Below are positions 62,547 to 64,000 of a stretch of DNA of 64,000 nucleotides, piece by piece. Positions within the stretch are counted from its first letter, which is position 1, and each line of letters opens with the position of its first letter. The position numbers and the translations under genes were made by a program. This stretch comes from Candidatus Kinetoplastibacterium crithidii (ex Angomonas deanei ATCC 30255). GTDB lineage: Bacteria > Pseudomonadota > Gammaproteobacteria > Burkholderiales > Burkholderiaceae_B. The DNA is taken from positions 186,001-250,000 of the forward strand of contig NC_019815.1 of the NCBI RefSeq assembly GCF_000319225.1, written 5' to 3'. Below the pieces are notes generated by a model. It saw only the letters and a list, made by a program, of their open reading frames with translations, did no database searches and was not told the DNA's origin.

Positions 62547-62730
62547 TATATTAAAATGGTACTTTGCAATAAAAATATTATGATTTTGAGTCAGTTGTTT
62601 ATTATATATTTAATATGAACAATTTGGGTTATGTTTTATTTTTATTATTCTTATTGAGTTATTATTAAAAGTGAGTTTTCAGTTTTATTCTATGGCTTAA
62701 TTAATTTTTCTTAATATTTTTATTTTTTTA

Positions 62731-64000
62731 ATGAAAACATCAGAAATCAGGTCTAAATTTTTAAAATTTTTCGAATCAAAAAATCATGTCATTTTGCCTT
62801 CTTCTTCTTTAGTGCCAGTTGATGACCCAACTTTATTGTTTACAAATTCAGGAATGGTGCAGTTTAAAGATATTTTTTCTGGAAAAGAGCAAGCTAGTTA
62901 CAAGAGGATAGTTACTGCTCAACGTTGTTTTAGAGCAGGCGGTAAACATAATGATCTTGAAAATGTTGGTTATACAGCTAGACATCATACATTTTTTGAA
63001 ATGCTAGGTAATTTTAGTTTTGGTGATTATTTTAAACGTGATGCAATTCATTATGCATGGGAGTTGCTTACAAAAGTATATAATATACCATCTCATAAAT
63101 TATTTATAACTGTTTATCATGATGATGATGAGGCATATGATATTTGGCATAGTGAAATAGGTGTTCCTAGTAGTTTGATATCCAGGATTGGAGATAATAA
63201 AGGATCAAAATTTGCATCTGATAATTTCTGGCAAATGTCAGATACTGGTCCTTGTGGACCTTGTTCAGAAATTTTTTATGATCATGGTCAACATTTTCAT
63301 GGGGACCCTCCTGGTCTTGGAAACATAGAAGGTGATAGGTATGTGGAAATATGGAATCTAGTTTTCATGCAATTTTATATAGATAAGGCACAAAATATTT
63401 CTCGTTTGCAGGTTCCATGTATAGATACTGGAATGGGTTTAGAAAGAATTGCAGCAGTTTTACAAAATGTTCATTCAAATTATGATACAGATTCCTTTAA
63501 AAAATTAATATTTGCAACTGCTTCAAAAATTGGTATTAAAAATTATTCTGATAATTCATTGAAAGTAATTTCTGATCATTTACGTGCATCTGTTTTTTTG
63601 ATTGTTGATGGAGTATTACCAAGCAATGATGGTCGTGGTTATGTATTAAGGCGAATTATAAGAAGAGCTTTAAGACATTCTTATAAATTAGGACATTCTG
63701 GTTCTTTTCTGTATAAACTTGTTCCTGATCTTATTTTAGAAATGAGTGATGCTTATCCAGAGATAAGTAAAAAATCAGATTATATTTCTAAAATAATTTT
63801 ACAAGAGGAAGACCGTTTTGGTGATACTCTTATTCATGGTATGAAGATATTAAATTCTGCTATTTCTAAAGTTGAACATGGAAATCAATTAGATGATGAT
63901 ATTGTATTTTCTTTATATGATACTTATGGGTTTCCTATAGATTTAACAGCAGATGTATGTAGAGAAAAAGGTATTTCAATTGATTTGAATTCTTTTGATA
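62731..64000 (+). CDS. alaS: Alanyl-tRNA synthetase, 5' part (runs off the window)
   Basis: Class II synthetase charging tRNA-Ala; only about the first 423 codons are in the window, open to the last base. [29 protein letters not shown] and [15 protein letters not shown] begin the catalytic domain, with [19 protein letters not shown] (motif 2 region), [21 protein letters not shown] and [14 protein letters not shown] later. The ATG at 62731 has no clear ribosome-binding site. The tRNA-recognition, editing and C-Ala domains would lie beyond the end. Confidence 0.96.
   Translation, partial: MKTSEIRSKFLKFFESKNHVILPSSSLVPVDDPTLLFTNSGMVQFKDIFSGKEQASYKRIVTAQRCFRAGGKHNDLENVGYTARHHTFFEMLGNFSFGDYFKRDAIHYAWELLTKVYNIPSHKLFITVYHDDDEAYDIWHSEIGVPSSLISRIGDNKGSKFASDNFWQMSDTGPCGPCSEIFYDHGQHFHGDPPGLGNIEGDRYVEIWNLVFMQFYIDKAQNISRLQVPCIDTGMGLERIAAVLQNVHSNYDTDSFKKLIFATASKIGIKNYSDNSLKVISDHLRASVFLIVDGVLPSNDGRGYVLRRIIRRALRHSYKLGHSGSFLYKLVPDLILEMSDAYPEISKKSDYISKIILQEEDRFGDTLIHGMKILNSAISKVEHGNQLDDDIVFSLYDTYGFPIDLTADVCREKGISIDLNSFD

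Noticed and set aside
62615-62668. 17-codon hydrophobic frame between dadA and alaS.
   Set aside because: Too short, no Shine-Dalgarno sequence, composition explained by AT-rich DNA.

Overview
The window is a gene-dense, very AT-rich (about 70% A+T by eye) stretch of a reduced betaproteobacterial chromosome. Gene order is that of Burkholderiales, especially the Bordetella/Alcaligenaceae type: gyrA-serC-pheA-hisC-tyrA-aroA-cmk-rpsA-ihfB, rimP-nusA-infB-rbfA-truB-typA, and sucA-sucB-lpdA behind what looks like the Burkholderiales sucA leader RNA. The low GC, the absence of mobile elements, the poly(A)-tract frameshifts and the retained aromatic amino acid block best fit an obligate endosymbiont such as Candidatus Kinetoplastibacterium, the symbiont of trypanosomatid protists. 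That placement is an inference from composition and order, not from a database search.

Layout. 1-15 kb: pepA diverges from lptF; then an NlpC/P60 protein, a GlcG/HbpS-like protein, acs, ETF-ubiquinone oxidoreductase, pyrG, eno, a 23S rRNA methyltransferase (rlmL), a HemJ-like protein and a doubly frameshifted maeB. 15-23 kb: the 2-oxoglutarate dehydrogenase genes with a structured leader, then trpS and, convergent to it, bamD. 23-26 kb: rluD, tmRNA and an OmpA-family protein. 26-37 kb: gyrA and the serine/aromatic supraoperon running into rpsA and ihfB. 37-44 kb: a histone-deacetylase-family protein, etfBA, rplS, rsgA, orn, a MATE exporter, rpmE2 and tRNA-Thr(CGU). 44-57 kb: rluB (C-terminal frameshift), the rimP-nusA-infB-rbfA-truB-typA block, polA and a ZIP transporter. 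57-64 kb: queH, rho, a ferredoxin-type oxidoreductase, dadA and the 5' part of alaS.

How the genes work together. acs feeds acetyl-CoA into the TCA cycle at which SucAB/Lpd act. etfB, etfA and the distant etfD form a complete electron-transfer chain to ubiquinone. serC-pheA-hisC-tyrA-aroA is the back half of aromatic amino acid synthesis, which the symbiont would be expected to supply to its host. The HemJ-like protein fits the known heme provisioning by trypanosomatid symbionts. The remainder is core translation, transcription and RNA decay.

I found no CRISPR array, prophage, insertion sequence or clearly new multi-gene system. The unusual signals are three frameshifts in A-runs (two that compensate each other in maeB, one at the end of rluB), the sucA leader RNA, a perfect 34-bp palindrome before lpdA, a PolA without proofreading residues, a BamD without a lipobox, a ZIP transporter with a Lys at a metal site, and lptF without an adjacent lptG.
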